This document shows, piece after piece, positions 25,144-33,022 of a stretch of 52,416 nt of DNA. Numbering within the stretch: the stretch's first letter is position 1; every line of letters starts with the position of its first letter. The stretch is from positions 21,501-73,916 of the forward strand of contig LQBE01000008.1 in NCBI GenBank assembly GCA_002029975.1. Direction: 5' to 3'. The notes under the pieces were generated by a model. That model had not been told where the DNA came from, did no database searches, and worked only from the letters and a program-made list of their open reading frames with translations. The position numbers and the translations under genes were made by a program. The stretch comes from a delta proteobacterium ML8_F1. Its GTDB lineage: Bacteria; Bacillota; Clostridia; Peptostreptococcales; Acidaminobacteraceae.

Positions 25144-26127
25144 ATGAACAATGACAGGATATTAGAGGTCAGGGACCTTAAAACCTATTTCAAGATTCGG
25201 GAAGGAATTGTGAAAGCCGTGGACGGGGTGAGCTTCACCCTGGAAAAGGGGGAATCTCTGGGACTTGTCGGGGAGTCCGGCTGTGGCAAAACCACTACCG
25301 CCCTCTCCATTATCAAGCTTCTCTCGGACAATGGCTATATCGAGTCGGGAGAGATTGTCTTCAAGGGGATAAACCTTGCCCACATGACCGAGGAGGAAAT
25401 CCTCACCCACCGCTGGAAGGACATCTCCATGATTTTCCAGGGGGCCATGAATTCCATGAATCCCGTAATGAAAATCAGCCAGCAGATAACAGAGGTCATC
25501 AGGCTCCACGAGCCCCAGGTTACCCTGGAGGAGGCTAGGAAACGGGTGAGGGAGCTTTTCAAACTGGTGAATCTCGACCCGGGACTCATGGACTCCTATC
25601 CCCATGAGTTCAGTGGCGGTATGCGACAACGGGCCATCATTGCCATGTCCCTGGCTCTGAATCCCTCCCTGATCATAGGGGATGAACCCACCACTGCCCT
25701 GGATGTGATGGTCCAGGCCCAAATCATCGACTTGATCAATGATTTGAGAAAAAAACTGGGGATGAGCATGATCATGATCACCCATGATCTTTCCATTATT
25801 GCTGAAACCTGTGACCGGGTGGTGGTCATGTACGGGGGCAAGGTGGCTGAAATAGGTCCCGTAGAGGAGATTATCCGTAACTACAGGCATCCCTATACGG
25901 AAAAGCTGATCAAGGCATTTCCCAATATCTACGGTGAGCGGGAGATGGTGGCCTCGATTCCCGGGGTTCCCCCCAATCTCATTGATCCGCCTAAGGGCTG
26001 TCTCTTTGCCCCCAGGTGTCATCGGAAAATCGGGAAAATATGTGATGAGGTAGCGCCGGAACTGAAGGCGGTTTCCAGGGACCGTCATTTCGTCGCCTGT
26101 CATTTGTGGGGGGAAGGCCATGAGTAA
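25144..26127 (+). CDS. Peptide ABC transporter ATPase, DppD/OppD type
   Basis: A 327-residue ATP-binding subunit. Walker A is GESGCGKTTT (about residue 40), the ABC signature FSGGMRQRA (about 158), Walker [13 protein letters not shown], and the H-loop MITHDL. The C-terminal oligopeptide-transporter extension has PKGCLFAPRC and further cysteines (CHRKIGKIC, HFVACHLW), the pattern linked to an Fe-S cluster in DppD-type ATPases. It overlaps the DppF/OppF gene by eight bases. Confidence 0.93.
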   Translation: MNNDRILEVRDLKTYFKIREGIVKAVDGVSFTLEKGESLGLVGESGCGKTTTALSIIKLLSDNGYIESGEIVFKGINLAHMTEEEILTHRWKDISMIFQGAMNSMNPVMKISQQITEVIRLHEPQVTLEEARKRVRELFKLVNLDPGLMDSYPHEFSGGMRQRAIIAMSLALNPSLIIGDEPTTALDVMVQAQIIDLINDLRKKLGMSMIMITHDLSIIAETCDRVVVMYGGKVAEIGPVEEIIRNYRHPYTEKLIKAFPNIYGEREMVASIPGVPPNLIDPPKGCLFAPRCHRKIGKICDEVAPELKAVSRDRHFVACHLWGEGHE

Positions 26128-27124
26128 TCTTGTCGAACTAAAAAATCTGAAGATTCATTTCCAGATCAGATCAAACTTCTATGAAGAGGTGATCAGAGGC
26201 CGCAAAAGAATCATCAAAGCCGTGGACGACATCAATCTCGTCATTAAAAAGGGAGAGATTTTCTCTTTGGTTGGAGAGTCAGGGAGTGGCAAAACCACGA
26301 CGGGCAGGGGAATTCTGCAGCTTGTCAAAAAAACCGATGGGGAGATTCTGTTTGACTCCCAACCCATTGACTCCAGAAACAGCGGCTATATGCGGCGCTT
26401 CAGGGAGCGGGCCCAGATGATTTTTCAGGACCCCTATCAATCCTTGAATCCCAAGTTTACCGTCAGGGATATTGTGGCGGAGCCCCTGCAGCTCATGGGC
26501 AGGAGTCTCAGTGCCGGGGAGCAGGAGGACAGGGTCATTGAAGCCCTTGAATTTGCAGGACTCAAGCCCGGCAGGGAGTTTCTCCTGCGCTATCCCCATG
26601 AAATCAGCGGCGGGCAGCGCCAGAGGGTGTCCATTGCCACCTGCTTCATTATGGACCCGGATTTCATTGTCGCCGATGAACCGGTATCCATGCTTGACGC
26701 TTCTGTAAGAGCTGATATTCTCAAACTCTTTGTGGCAATGAAAGCCCAGAAGAACACGTCAATCCTCTTTATCACCCATGATCTTTCCCTGGCCTGGCTG
26801 ATTTCTGACAGAATTGCCATCATGTACCTGGGAAAGATTGTTGAAATCGGAAGCGCCCACCTGATTGCAGGTGGGGCCCTCCATCCCTACGCCCAGGCCC
26901 TGACCAGCGTGCTGACGGTGGTGGGCAGCGATATTAAAAGAAAGCGAATCGTATTGGAGGGGGAGACCCCCTCCCCCATGAACATCCCCCCAGGCTGCCG
27001 ATTCCACACCAGGTGTCCCCATGTCAGGGAAAAATGTCTTGTGGAGGAACCAAAGCTCCTTGAAAATGAACCGGGGCATTTTGTGGCTTGTCATTACCCG
27101 AGACCGATTGAATCCATCACGTAA
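26120..27124 (+). CDS. Peptide ABC transporter ATPase, DppF/OppF type
   Basis: A 334-residue ATP-binding subunit paired with the preceding one. Walker A is GESGSGKTTT, the signature is ISGGQRQRV and Walker B FIVADEPVSMLD. The C-terminus has the PPGCRFHTRCPHVREKC and HFVACHYP cysteine pattern of the oligopeptide subfamily. It begins inside the end of the preceding gene, showing translational coupling. It is followed by the beta-lactamase-fold hydrolase after 11 bases. Confidence 0.93.
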   Translation: MSNLVELKNLKIHFQIRSNFYEEVIRGRKRIIKAVDDINLVIKKGEIFSLVGESGSGKTTTGRGILQLVKKTDGEILFDSQPIDSRNSGYMRRFRERAQMIFQDPYQSLNPKFTVRDIVAEPLQLMGRSLSAGEQEDRVIEALEFAGLKPGREFLLRYPHEISGGQRQRVSIATCFIMDPDFIVADEPVSMLDASVRADILKLFVAMKAQKNTSILFITHDLSLAWLISDRIAIMYLGKIVEIGSAHLIAGGALHPYAQALTSVLTVVGSDIKRKRIVLEGETPSPMNIPPGCRFHTRCPHVREKCLVEEPKLLENEPGHFVACHYPRPIESIT

Positions 27125-27135
27125 AGGAGACCCTC

Positions 27136-27978
27136 ATGGAAAAACTTTCACTAGAAGCCAGACTCAGGGCTGAAGTGGTCAGCTTCAGCGGTCATGCAAG
27201 CTTTTATGCCAACGATTTCAAAGGAAATGTGATAGCCGTCAACGCCCATGAGCAGTTTGAGGCGGCCAGCGCCATCAAAGTGTTCATTCTTGCCGAGTTC
27301 TTCAGACAGGTCCATGAAGGAAGGCTGGACAGGCTTCGGCTCCTGACCTACGACAAAGAGAATTTTGTCACCGGCAGCGGTCTCCTACGGCACCTCGAAC
27401 CCGGTACCGCTCTGTCGGCGGAGAATCTGGCCCGGATGATGATTATCATCAGTGACAATATCGCTACCAATATGCTGATTGATCTTCTGGGGCTTGAAAA
27501 CATCAACCGGACTATTGAGTCCCTGGGTTTCACCAGTACCACCCTGCACAACAAAATTGACTTTGACCGCTACGAAAGGCTGGGAACCACCACTCCCAGG
27601 GATTACGGTGTCTATTTCGAGAAACTCCGGGAGGGGCTGCTCATTGCGCCGGAGATTTCCCGGGAGATGCTGGATGTCTTTAAAAAACAGCAGTACAACC
27701 GGATGCTCACCAAGGATTTTCCCCAGTACTATCTGGATTCGGAGGACACGGGGGATGAGGAGCTGATTGCCGTTGCTTCCAAAAGCGGCTCCATGGATGC
27801 GGCGAGAAATGACGGCGGCATTGTCTTCACCCCCTACGGCAGTTATGTCATTGTCATCTTCACCAAGCATTTCAAGGATCCCCTGTATTACAACGACCAT
27901 GAATCCTATATCTACGGCGCCAGGGCGTCACGACTCATTTTCAACCAGTATCTTGCCCTCAAGGGGAAATTCGAATAA
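27136..27978 (+). CDS. Cytoplasmic beta-lactamase-fold serine hydrolase
   Basis: A 280-residue protein of the class A beta-lactamase / penicillin-recognising fold. All three serine-site motifs are present: SAIK (Ser45, Lys48), SDN (106-108) and KSG (216-218). There is no signal peptide, unlike true beta-lactamases. The omega loop is shortened: the ExxLN motif holding the deacylating Glu is absent and TTP (152-154 region) comes soon after the SDN lobe. It is the last gene of the sigma-54-controlled transporter operon, with AAAGGAG before its ATG. I infer a cytoplasmic peptidase or amidase acting on imported peptides, perhaps with D-residues; antibiotic resistance is unlikely. Confidence 0.85.
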   Translation: MEKLSLEARLRAEVVSFSGHASFYANDFKGNVIAVNAHEQFEAASAIKVFILAEFFRQVHEGRLDRLRLLTYDKENFVTGSGLLRHLEPGTALSAENLARMMIIISDNIATNMLIDLLGLENINRTIESLGFTSTTLHNKIDFDRYERLGTTTPRDYGVYFEKLREGLLIAPEISREMLDVFKKQQYNRMLTKDFPQYYLDSEDTGDEELIAVASKSGSMDAARNDGGIVFTPYGSYVIVIFTKHFKDPLYYNDHESYIYGARASRLIFNQYLALKGKFE

Positions 27979-27980
27979 GA

Positions 27981-28011
27981 AAAAGGTCATCTGTCGAAGA
28001 TGACCTTTTTT
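27981..28011. terminator. Bidirectional terminator between the peptide operon and znuB
   Basis: AAAAGGTCATC (27981-27991) pairs with GATGACCTTTT (27999-28009) over a 7-base loop, with T-runs on both strands. The stop codon of znuB lies in it. Confidence 0.9.
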
Positions 28012-28799
28012 GTCAAAAAAACAAGGACATAGGCAAAGACGCTGATGAGGACGATGGAGGCTCCGGAAGGAATGCTGGTATAGTAGGAGATCCACAGTCC
28101 CGTGAGACTGAAGAGCAGGCCCAGACCCATGGAACTCAGAATCAGCCGGCTGAAGGATCGGGCGTAAAACCTTGAAATGGACGGGGGAATGGTGAGAAGG
28201 GCCATGATCAGAATGATTCCCACGAGCTTGATCAGGGCGACAATGGAAAGGGCGATGAGAAAATAGAGGATATAATCCATCCAGAGGGTTTTGATTCCCA
28301 TGATAAAGGTGAACTCCCCATCGAAGAGATAGGCCTTCCAGATATTGTAGAAGGAGAGGAGTACCGTCAGTACCAGGGCGGTGACGACTATCATCACATT
28401 GAGGTTGGTCTTTGAGATGGTGAGGATGTTTCCAAAGAGATAGGAGTTCATGTCCGGGGGATAACCCGGAGTGAAGGCAATGAAGAGAATCCCCAGGGCC
28501 ATCCCGAAGGACCAGAGCATGGCGGTGAGGTTTTCACTGCCGGTATCGCTTTTTCGGTCGATGGTGGGCACGAGTATGGAGGCGAAGGTAGAGAACATAA
28601 AAGCACCGTAGATGGGCTCGAATCCCAGCATGTAGCCAAGGCCGATGCCGCCGAAGGAGGCATGGGCGATGCCGCTTGAAAGCATCAGCCATTTCTTTTC
28701 AACGATGATGGAGCCGATGATTCCAGTGAGTATGCTGGCCAGAAGGGCGCCCCACAGGGCGTTTTGCATGAACTGGTAGGAAACAATGGCATTAATCAT
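27987..28799 (-). CDS. znuB: Zinc ABC transporter permease
   Basis: A 270-residue metal-importer permease of the ZnuB/MntB (ABC-3) family with about eight spans. The start MINAIVSYQFMQNALWGALLASILTGIIG is typical; the SSGIAHASFGGIGLGY motif near residue 50 is the family's conserved block. I place the start at 28799, with GGGAGG eight bases upstream, overlapping the end of znuC; the frame extends 12 codons further but without a site. It is the third gene of znuA-znuC-znuB. Confidence 0.92.
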   Translation of the reverse strand: MINAIVSYQFMQNALWGALLASILTGIIGSIIVEKKWLMLSSGIAHASFGGIGLGYMLGFEPIYGAFMFSTFASILVPTIDRKSDTGSENLTAMLWSFGMALGILFIAFTPGYPPDMNSYLFGNILTISKTNLNVMIVVTALVLTVLLSFYNIWKAYLFDGEFTFIMGIKTLWMDYILYFLIALSIVALIKLVGIILIMALLTIPPSISRFYARSFSRLILSSMGLGLLFSLTGLWISYYTSIPSGASIVLISVFAYVLVFLTKKVIFDR

Positions 28800-29547
28800 G
28801 GGAATGACCTCCCAGGGGATGCTCGGGGAAGACACGATGAGGCACGCCGTGGGCGATCAGGTCCACCGGGCAGCCGTAGATATGGTTCAGGGAGGCCTCG
28901 GTGATCTTGCCGTCTTCATGGAATTCCATGGTGACATTGAGACAGGCGATGGCGTCGATGTAGCTTGAAACACTCCCCATGTCGTGGCTGATGAGGATAA
29001 TGGTTTTTTCTCCCTTGAGACGGTTGAGAATACCGTAGATTTCAGTTCTCGATTCAGCATCGATGCTTGAAGTCGGTTCATCAAGAATCAGGATGTCGGG
29101 GTCGGTCATCAGGGCTCTGGCCAGGAGAACCTTCTGCATCTGTCCTCCTGAGAGCTGGGAAATCTGCCGGTCATGAAGAGCTTCAATCCCCAGCAGTGCC
29201 ATGAGTTCATGGGAACGGGCCTTGTCCTCGGGGGAGTAGCGGTGGAAGAGGGGGGATTTCCCGGAAAGGCTCCCCATGAGAACCACCCGGCAGACAGTGA
29301 TGGGGAAACGGCGTTCAAAGGAATTGAACTGGGGGACGTAGCCCACGGGTTTTTCCGAGTTGATTTTCAAAGTCCCTTCCCCGGGCTTGATGAGGCCCAG
29401 AAGAACCTTGATGAGGGTGGTTTTTCCACCCCCGTTGGGACCGATGACACTGAGAAAGCTCCCCTGCTCAACGTCAAAGGAGACATCCTCCAGGGCTTTG
29501 ACTTTGCCGTAGGAGACACTGAGATGCTCTACTTGTATGATTTTCAT
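28792..29547 (-). CDS. znuC: Zinc ABC transporter ATPase
   Basis: A 251-residue ABC ATPase energising the ZnuB permease. Walker A is GPNGGGKTTLIK, the signature LSGGQMQKV, Walker B ILILDEPTSSID and the H-loop LISHDMG. The QFNSFERRFPITVCRVVLMG Q-loop stretch is typical of metal importers of this family. The gene follows znuA by 19 bases and overlaps znuB by eight, so all three are co-transcribed from the promoter at 30518-30546. Confidence 0.93.
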   Translation of the reverse strand: MKIIQVEHLSVSYGKVKALEDVSFDVEQGSFLSVIGPNGGGKTTLIKVLLGLIKPGEGTLKINSEKPVGYVPQFNSFERRFPITVCRVVLMGSLSGKSPLFHRYSPEDKARSHELMALLGIEALHDRQISQLSGGQMQKVLLARALMTDPDILILDEPTSSIDAESRTEIYGILNRLKGEKTIILISHDMGSVSSYIDAIACLNVTMEFHEDGKITEASLNHIYGCPVDLIAHGVPHRVFPEHPLGGHSHD

Positions 29548-29566
29548 AGAGAATCCTCATTTCTGG

Positions 29567-30472
29567 TCAATAAACTGATTTGAAGGCGTCAATGGCCTCT
29601 TTCAAGCTCTCGACATAGTCCGGAGACAGGGGGGTCAGCATCTTGGTGACGCCGTCAAGCTCCCTGGCCACAGTTTCGGCCTGTTCAGAGTCGAACTCCG
29701 CCTGATAGAAGATGACCCGGATATTGTTTTCCCTGGCATAGGAGATAATCTGCTCAATCCCCTTGGCAGTCTCTTCCTTGCCGTCGTCTTCGATGGCCAG
29801 CATTTCAAAGCCGTAATCCTCGGCGAAATAGCCGTAGGAAGGATGATACATGATAAAGGCGCGGTTGGGGAGGGCGGCTGTTTCTTCGAGTATATACTCA
29901 TGGAGGGATTCAAGCTCCCCAAGGTAGGCATCCCTGGAAGCCTCGAAAGCCTCCCGGTGCTCGGGATGGTCCGCCACCAGGGTATCGGTGATGACCCGCA
30001 GCATTTCCATGACCCTCAGGGGCGAAAGCCAGATGTGGGGGTCTCTGCCCTCGTGGTCGTGCCCCTCCTCTTCCTCCTCGTGGTCTTCCTCGTGGTCCTC
30101 CTCGAAGTAACGCTCGGGATAGGTTTCGGCCACGAGCTCATTGACCATGACCAGCTGAACCTCCTCATTGAATTCTGAAATCTTGGGGAGAATATTGGCG
30201 ACCTCTGTGGGGACGGCAATGGAGAAATAATACGCCGCCTGGCTGATTTTCAGCATTTCGTCAGGGGTGGGCTGATAGCTTGCCGGTGAGGCGCCCGGGG
30301 GGACAATGGCCACCACCTCGTAGGTATCGCCCACAATGTTCTCAATAAAGGTTTTAGTCGGGACAATGGAAGTGATGATGACAGGTTTTTGCGTTGCTTC
30401 AGGCTGTGAGCACCCGGTAAAAGCGGTCACTGCCATGATGGTCAGGATCAGTAACAGAATGATTTTTTTCAT
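29567..30472 (-). CDS. znuA: Zinc ABC transporter substrate-binding lipoprotein
   Basis: A 301-residue cluster A-I metal-binding lipoprotein. ATG 30472 follows AGAGGAGG; residues 1-20 form a lipoprotein signal with lipobox FTGC. A His/Glu-rich loop (EEDHEEDHEEEEEGHDHEG, about 120-140) marks zinc-specific members. Two expected His ligands are present, in GRDPHIWLSP and MYHPSYGYF. The first ligand position, usually His in PPGASPHxY, reads PPGASPASY, so that His is missing. Some related proteins use another residue or the loop here, but zinc specificity is inferred mainly from the loop and the Zur gene next door. Confidence 0.92.
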   Translation of the reverse strand: MKKIILLLILTIMAVTAFTGCSQPEATQKPVIITSIVPTKTFIENIVGDTYEVVAIVPPGASPASYQPTPDEMLKISQAAYYFSIAVPTEVANILPKISEFNEEVQLVMVNELVAETYPERYFEEDHEEDHEEEEEGHDHEGRDPHIWLSPLRVMEMLRVITDTLVADHPEHREAFEASRDAYLGELESLHEYILEETAALPNRAFIMYHPSYGYFAEDYGFEMLAIEDDGKEETAKGIEQIISYARENNIRVIFYQAEFDSEQAETVARELDGVTKMLTPLSPDYVESLKEAIDAFKSVY

Positions 30473-30487
30473 CGTAGCGGCCTCCTC

Positions 30488-30546
30488 TTGCAAGTAGCTT
30501 GCAAATAGTATATAATCATATTACTTAAAAACCAACTCTTTGTCAA
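30488..30546. promoter_or_regulatory. Divergent znuA/zur promoters sharing a 7-3-7 operator
   Basis: Two facing promoters interlock. Plus strand (zur): TTGCAA (30488-30493), 17 bases, TATAAT (30511-30516). Minus strand (znuA): TTGACA (30546-30541), 17 bases, TAATAT (30523-30518). The perfect inverted repeat TTGCAAG-TAG-CTTGCAA (30488-30504) covers the -35 of zur and lies just downstream of the znuA start, where one bound repressor dimer could block both. It differs from the usual Fur/Zur AT-rich box. Confidence 0.75.
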
Positions 30547-30556
30547 CGGAGGTTTT

Positions 30557-30964
30557 ATGGAATATTCAGCCCTGCTTAAAGAACACGGTATCCAGGTCAC
30601 CAAGCATCGAATTGAAATCATTGCCCTGCTCAAGGAGAATGAAACCCGGTTTATCGGCATCGATGAGATTCAGGCCAGGGTGGGCAGTGATTTCTCCACC
30701 GCCTATCGGGCTCTGGAGCTTTTCAATGAAAAGGGGATCATTGCCAGGACCAAAATTGAAGAAAAGCTCTACTATTCCTTCCGCTGCCAGAAAAGAGGTT
30801 TTCATCACCACTTGATCTGTGTCAAATGCGGACGCAAGGTGGACCTCGATTTTTGTCCTGTCAGGAGTCTTGAAGAGCGGTATCGGGGAATCGGTTTCAG
30901 TTCCTTTGAACACATCCGGGATTTTTTTGGCATCTGCGAGGCCTGCCAGGACAAGCTGCCCTGA
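30557..30964 (+). CDS. zur: Fur-family metalloregulator, probably Zur
   Basis: A 135-residue Fur-family repressor. The N-terminal winged helix spans about residues 1-80 (TKHRIEIIALLKEN, STAYRALELFNEKGII); the dimerisation domain carries HHHLICVKCGRKVDLD and, at the end, ICEAC, the two CxxC pairs that hold the structural zinc. Family members respond to Fe, Zn, Mn, Ni or peroxide; the divergent zinc importer genes make Zur most likely. It probably represses itself and znuACB through the shared operator at 30488-30504. GGAGG precedes ATG 30557. Confidence 0.88.
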   Translation: MEYSALLKEHGIQVTKHRIEIIALLKENETRFIGIDEIQARVGSDFSTAYRALELFNEKGIIARTKIEEKLYYSFRCQKRGFHHHLICVKCGRKVDLDFCPVRSLEERYRGIGFSSFEHIRDFFGICEACQDKLP

Positions 30965-31193
30965 AGCGGGAGTTGAATCCATCCAGTTTTTTGCCTTGAG
31001 GAGAGATGTCCCATCCTCCGGGGGCCCTACCGGGCTGGGCCGATTCAAACCATTGCCATGACCGGCCGGTTTTGATATGATAAAGTCAGCTGCAGGAGGC
31101 GCCTGACTGGACCGACGGGTTTACGGTTGGCAGGGAATTTCCTTCACAACACTGTATACAGTCTAATTCTACTATTGGTCAAGGATGTGAAAT
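30965..31193 (+). promoter_or_regulatory. Leader region of the AEC transporter gene: promoter and palindromes
   Basis: A promoter TTGCCA (31053-31058)-N17-TATGAT (31076-31081) is visible. Upstream, GAGGA/TCCTC and GGCCC (31023-31027)/GGGCC (31037-31041) hairpins lack T-runs. Downstream of the promoter the leader can form AGTCAG/CTGACT and contains a perfect palindrome, ACTGTATACAGT (31151-31162). No known riboswitch is recognised. Confidence 0.5.
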
Positions 31194-32141
31194 ATGCTGC
31201 AGATTTATTATGCCTTCAGTGTCGTCTTTCCCCTGATTGCCATCATGGGAATCGGCTATGGCCTGGGGATTCACGGTTTTTTGAGTACTGAGTACACCAC
31301 AGTGGCCAATAAACTGGTCTTCAAGGTGCTTTTGCCCGTGCTTCTTTTCTACAATCTCTACAAGAGCGAGGTTTCAATCATGGACCAGTCCGCCATGATT
31401 TTTTTTGTGAGCGTGGCGGTCCTTGTACTGATTGCCGTCCTCTACCTCGCAGTGCCGGGATTTGTCAGAGACGACCATCGGCGGGGGGTTGTAATCCAGG
31501 CCGTCTACCGGAGCAATTTTTTGATTATTGCCGTGCCTGTCATCGAGAGTGTTTACGGGGCCTCAGGTACGGTATCGGCCATTTTGCTCAATGCGGTCCT
31601 CAGTCCCCTGTTCAATGCCACGGCGGTGGTGGTCCTCACCCTTTACGCCACGGCGGGCCAGGGCGGCGGCGGTTCCGGTAGAATCCTCCGGAGCATTCTC
31701 ACCAATCCTCCCATCATCGGCACCGTGGCGGGCATTCTCTTCCACTCTGCCAAAATTGTGCTTCCCGGCTTTGTGGAGACCACCCTCGCCCTGATTTCCC
31801 AGGCGGTCATCCCGGTGGCTCTTTTGACCCTGGGATCCTCTTTCAGATTTCGAAACGCCCGGCAAAACCGCCGGATACTTGCAGGGGTCATGGCAGTGAA
31901 GTTTCTTCTGGTTCCCCTGGTCATTGGCTTTGCAGCCTTTCTGCTGGGCTTCAGACAGCTGGAACTGCTATCCATCCTCATGGTTTTTGTTTCGCCCGTA
32001 GCCATCCTCAGCTATGTGATGACCCAGGAGTTCGGCGGGGATTCAGAGCTTGCCGGTCAACTGGTGGTCTTTTCCTCAGTGGTCTCCATGTTTGCCATTT
32101 TTGCCCTGATTGTCATTTTGAAAACCCTGGCCCTCCTGTGA
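31194..32141 (+). CDS. AEC-family (auxin efflux carrier-like) transporter
   Basis: A 315-residue membrane protein with about ten spans in two five-helix halves, as in the AEC/MleP family. The first half has GIGYGLGIHGFLSTEYTTVANKLVFKVLLPVLLFYNL, typical of the family start; the second half (about 170-315) repeats the fold with PPIIGTVAGILF and LASISQAVIP-like LALISQAVIPVALLTLGSSF. Bacterial members move malate, other dicarboxylates or amino acids, but the substrate is unknown here. It stands alone with a 110-base leader; its ribosome site (AAGGATG) is weak. Confidence 0.88.
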   Translation: MLQIYYAFSVVFPLIAIMGIGYGLGIHGFLSTEYTTVANKLVFKVLLPVLLFYNLYKSEVSIMDQSAMIFFVSVAVLVLIAVLYLAVPGFVRDDHRRGVVIQAVYRSNFLIIAVPVIESVYGASGTVSAILLNAVLSPLFNATAVVVLTLYATAGQGGGGSGRILRSILTNPPIIGTVAGILFHSAKIVLPGFVETTLALISQAVIPVALLTLGSSFRFRNARQNRRILAGVMAVKFLLVPLVIGFAAFLLGFRQLELLSILMVFVSPVAILSYVMTQEFGGDSELAGQLVVFSSVVSMFAIFALIVILKTLALL

Positions 32142-32159
32142 TGACCCGGGAAATTCCTG

Positions 32160-32188
32160 TTGATTATCTGAAGCAGTTGTGATACGAT
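32160..32188 (+). promoter_or_regulatory. Promoter of the FMN riboswitch / ribU transcript
   Basis: TTGATT (32160-32165), 17 bases, TACGAT (32183-32188) place the start near 32195, just before the aptamer. Confidence 0.55.
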
Positions 32189-32206
32189 TACCCTGAAAAT
32201 AATAAG

Positions 32207-32317
32207 TTCTTCAGGGCAGGGTGAAATTCCCTACCGGCGGTACAGCCCGCGACCCTCTTACCCAAGAGGCTGATCTGGTGAGATTCCAGAGCCGACAGTA
32301 TAGTCTGGATGGAAGAA
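32207..32317 (+). promoter_or_regulatory. FMN riboswitch (RFN element)
   Basis: The closing stem TTCTTC (32207-32212) with GAAGAA (32312-32317) encloses the conserved blocks AGGGCAGGGTGAAATTCCC, TACCGGCGGT, AGCCCGCGA and, at the 3' side, GAGATTCCAGAGCCGACAGT and GTCTGGATGG. It precedes the riboflavin transporter gene ribU, a known target. The terminator at 32351-32376 is the likely output. Confidence 0.97.
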
Positions 32318-32350
32318 GAGACTTTTTTTGAATTCTTTCTTATGGACCTG

Positions 32351-32376
32351 ATGAGGCTGTTATGTCTCATTTTTTT
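32351..32376 (+). terminator. Terminator controlled by the FMN riboswitch
   Basis: ATGAGGC (32351-32357) pairs with GTCTCAT (32364-32370), including one G-U pair, followed by six T. It lies between the aptamer and the ribU ribosome site. Confidence 0.75.
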
Positions 32377-32407
32377 GTGCTCTGAAGTAGGAAAGGAGAA
32401 CATTATT

Positions 32408-32989
32408 ATGTCACAAAAGTCACAACTGGGCACCATGATCAAAATTTCTCTGATGGGGGTCATTTCTTTAATCATCATGTTTTTCGAAATTTCCCTGCCG
32501 ATTTTCCCGAGTTTTTTAAAAATCGACCTCAGTGATATTCCGGCTCTCATCACGGGTTTCGCCCTGGGTCCACTGGCAGGGGTCCTTGTGGAACTCATCA
32601 AGAATCTCCTGCATCTTTTCAGGACGTCCACCGGAGGCATCGGGGAGCTTGGCAACTTCTTAGTGGGTGCGGCCTACGTCTGGCCCGCCGCCTTCTATTA
32701 CAAGCGGCACAAAAGCAAAAAAGGGGCCCTGACGGGGATGGCAATCGGAACCCTCGCCATGGGCGTCATGGGGGGGCTTGCCAACTATTTCATTCTCCTG
32801 CCCTTCTATGAAACCTTCATGCCCATTGAACTGATTGTGGACATGGCGGCGGCGGTGAACCCCTATGTGGTGGATCTGAAAACCCTGATTTACTATACCA
32901 TCGTGCCCTTCAATCTCATCAAGGGTGTGCTTATCGCCCTGGTGACGCTGCCCCTGTACAAGAAAATCTCCAGGGTGCTCCACGGCTAG
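32408..32989 (+). CDS. ribU: Riboflavin transporter RibU (ECF S component)
   Basis: A 193-residue S component with about six spans. The start is ATG 32408 behind AAAGGAG; the frame runs further back through the riboswitch terminator but that part is not coding. The sequence FPSFLKIDLSDIPALITGFALGPLAGVLVELIKNLLH is typical of RibU; the protein binds riboflavin and uses an ECF module encoded elsewhere. The FMN riboswitch upstream supports the function. A flavoprotein gene follows after 33 bases, probably on the same transcript. Confidence 0.95.
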   Translation: MSQKSQLGTMIKISLMGVISLIIMFFEISLPIFPSFLKIDLSDIPALITGFALGPLAGVLVELIKNLLHLFRTSTGGIGELGNFLVGAAYVWPAAFYYKRHKSKKGALTGMAIGTLAMGVMGGLANYFILLPFYETFMPIELIVDMAAAVNPYVVDLKTLIYYTIVPFNLIKGVLIALVTLPLYKKISRVLHG

Positions 32990-33022
32990 CCGACACACAA
33001 GAATACCAAAGGAGTTTTTGCC

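Noticed and set aside
27136-27978. Antibiotic-resistance beta-lactamase
   Set aside because: No export signal and no deacylating Glu motif; context is peptide use.
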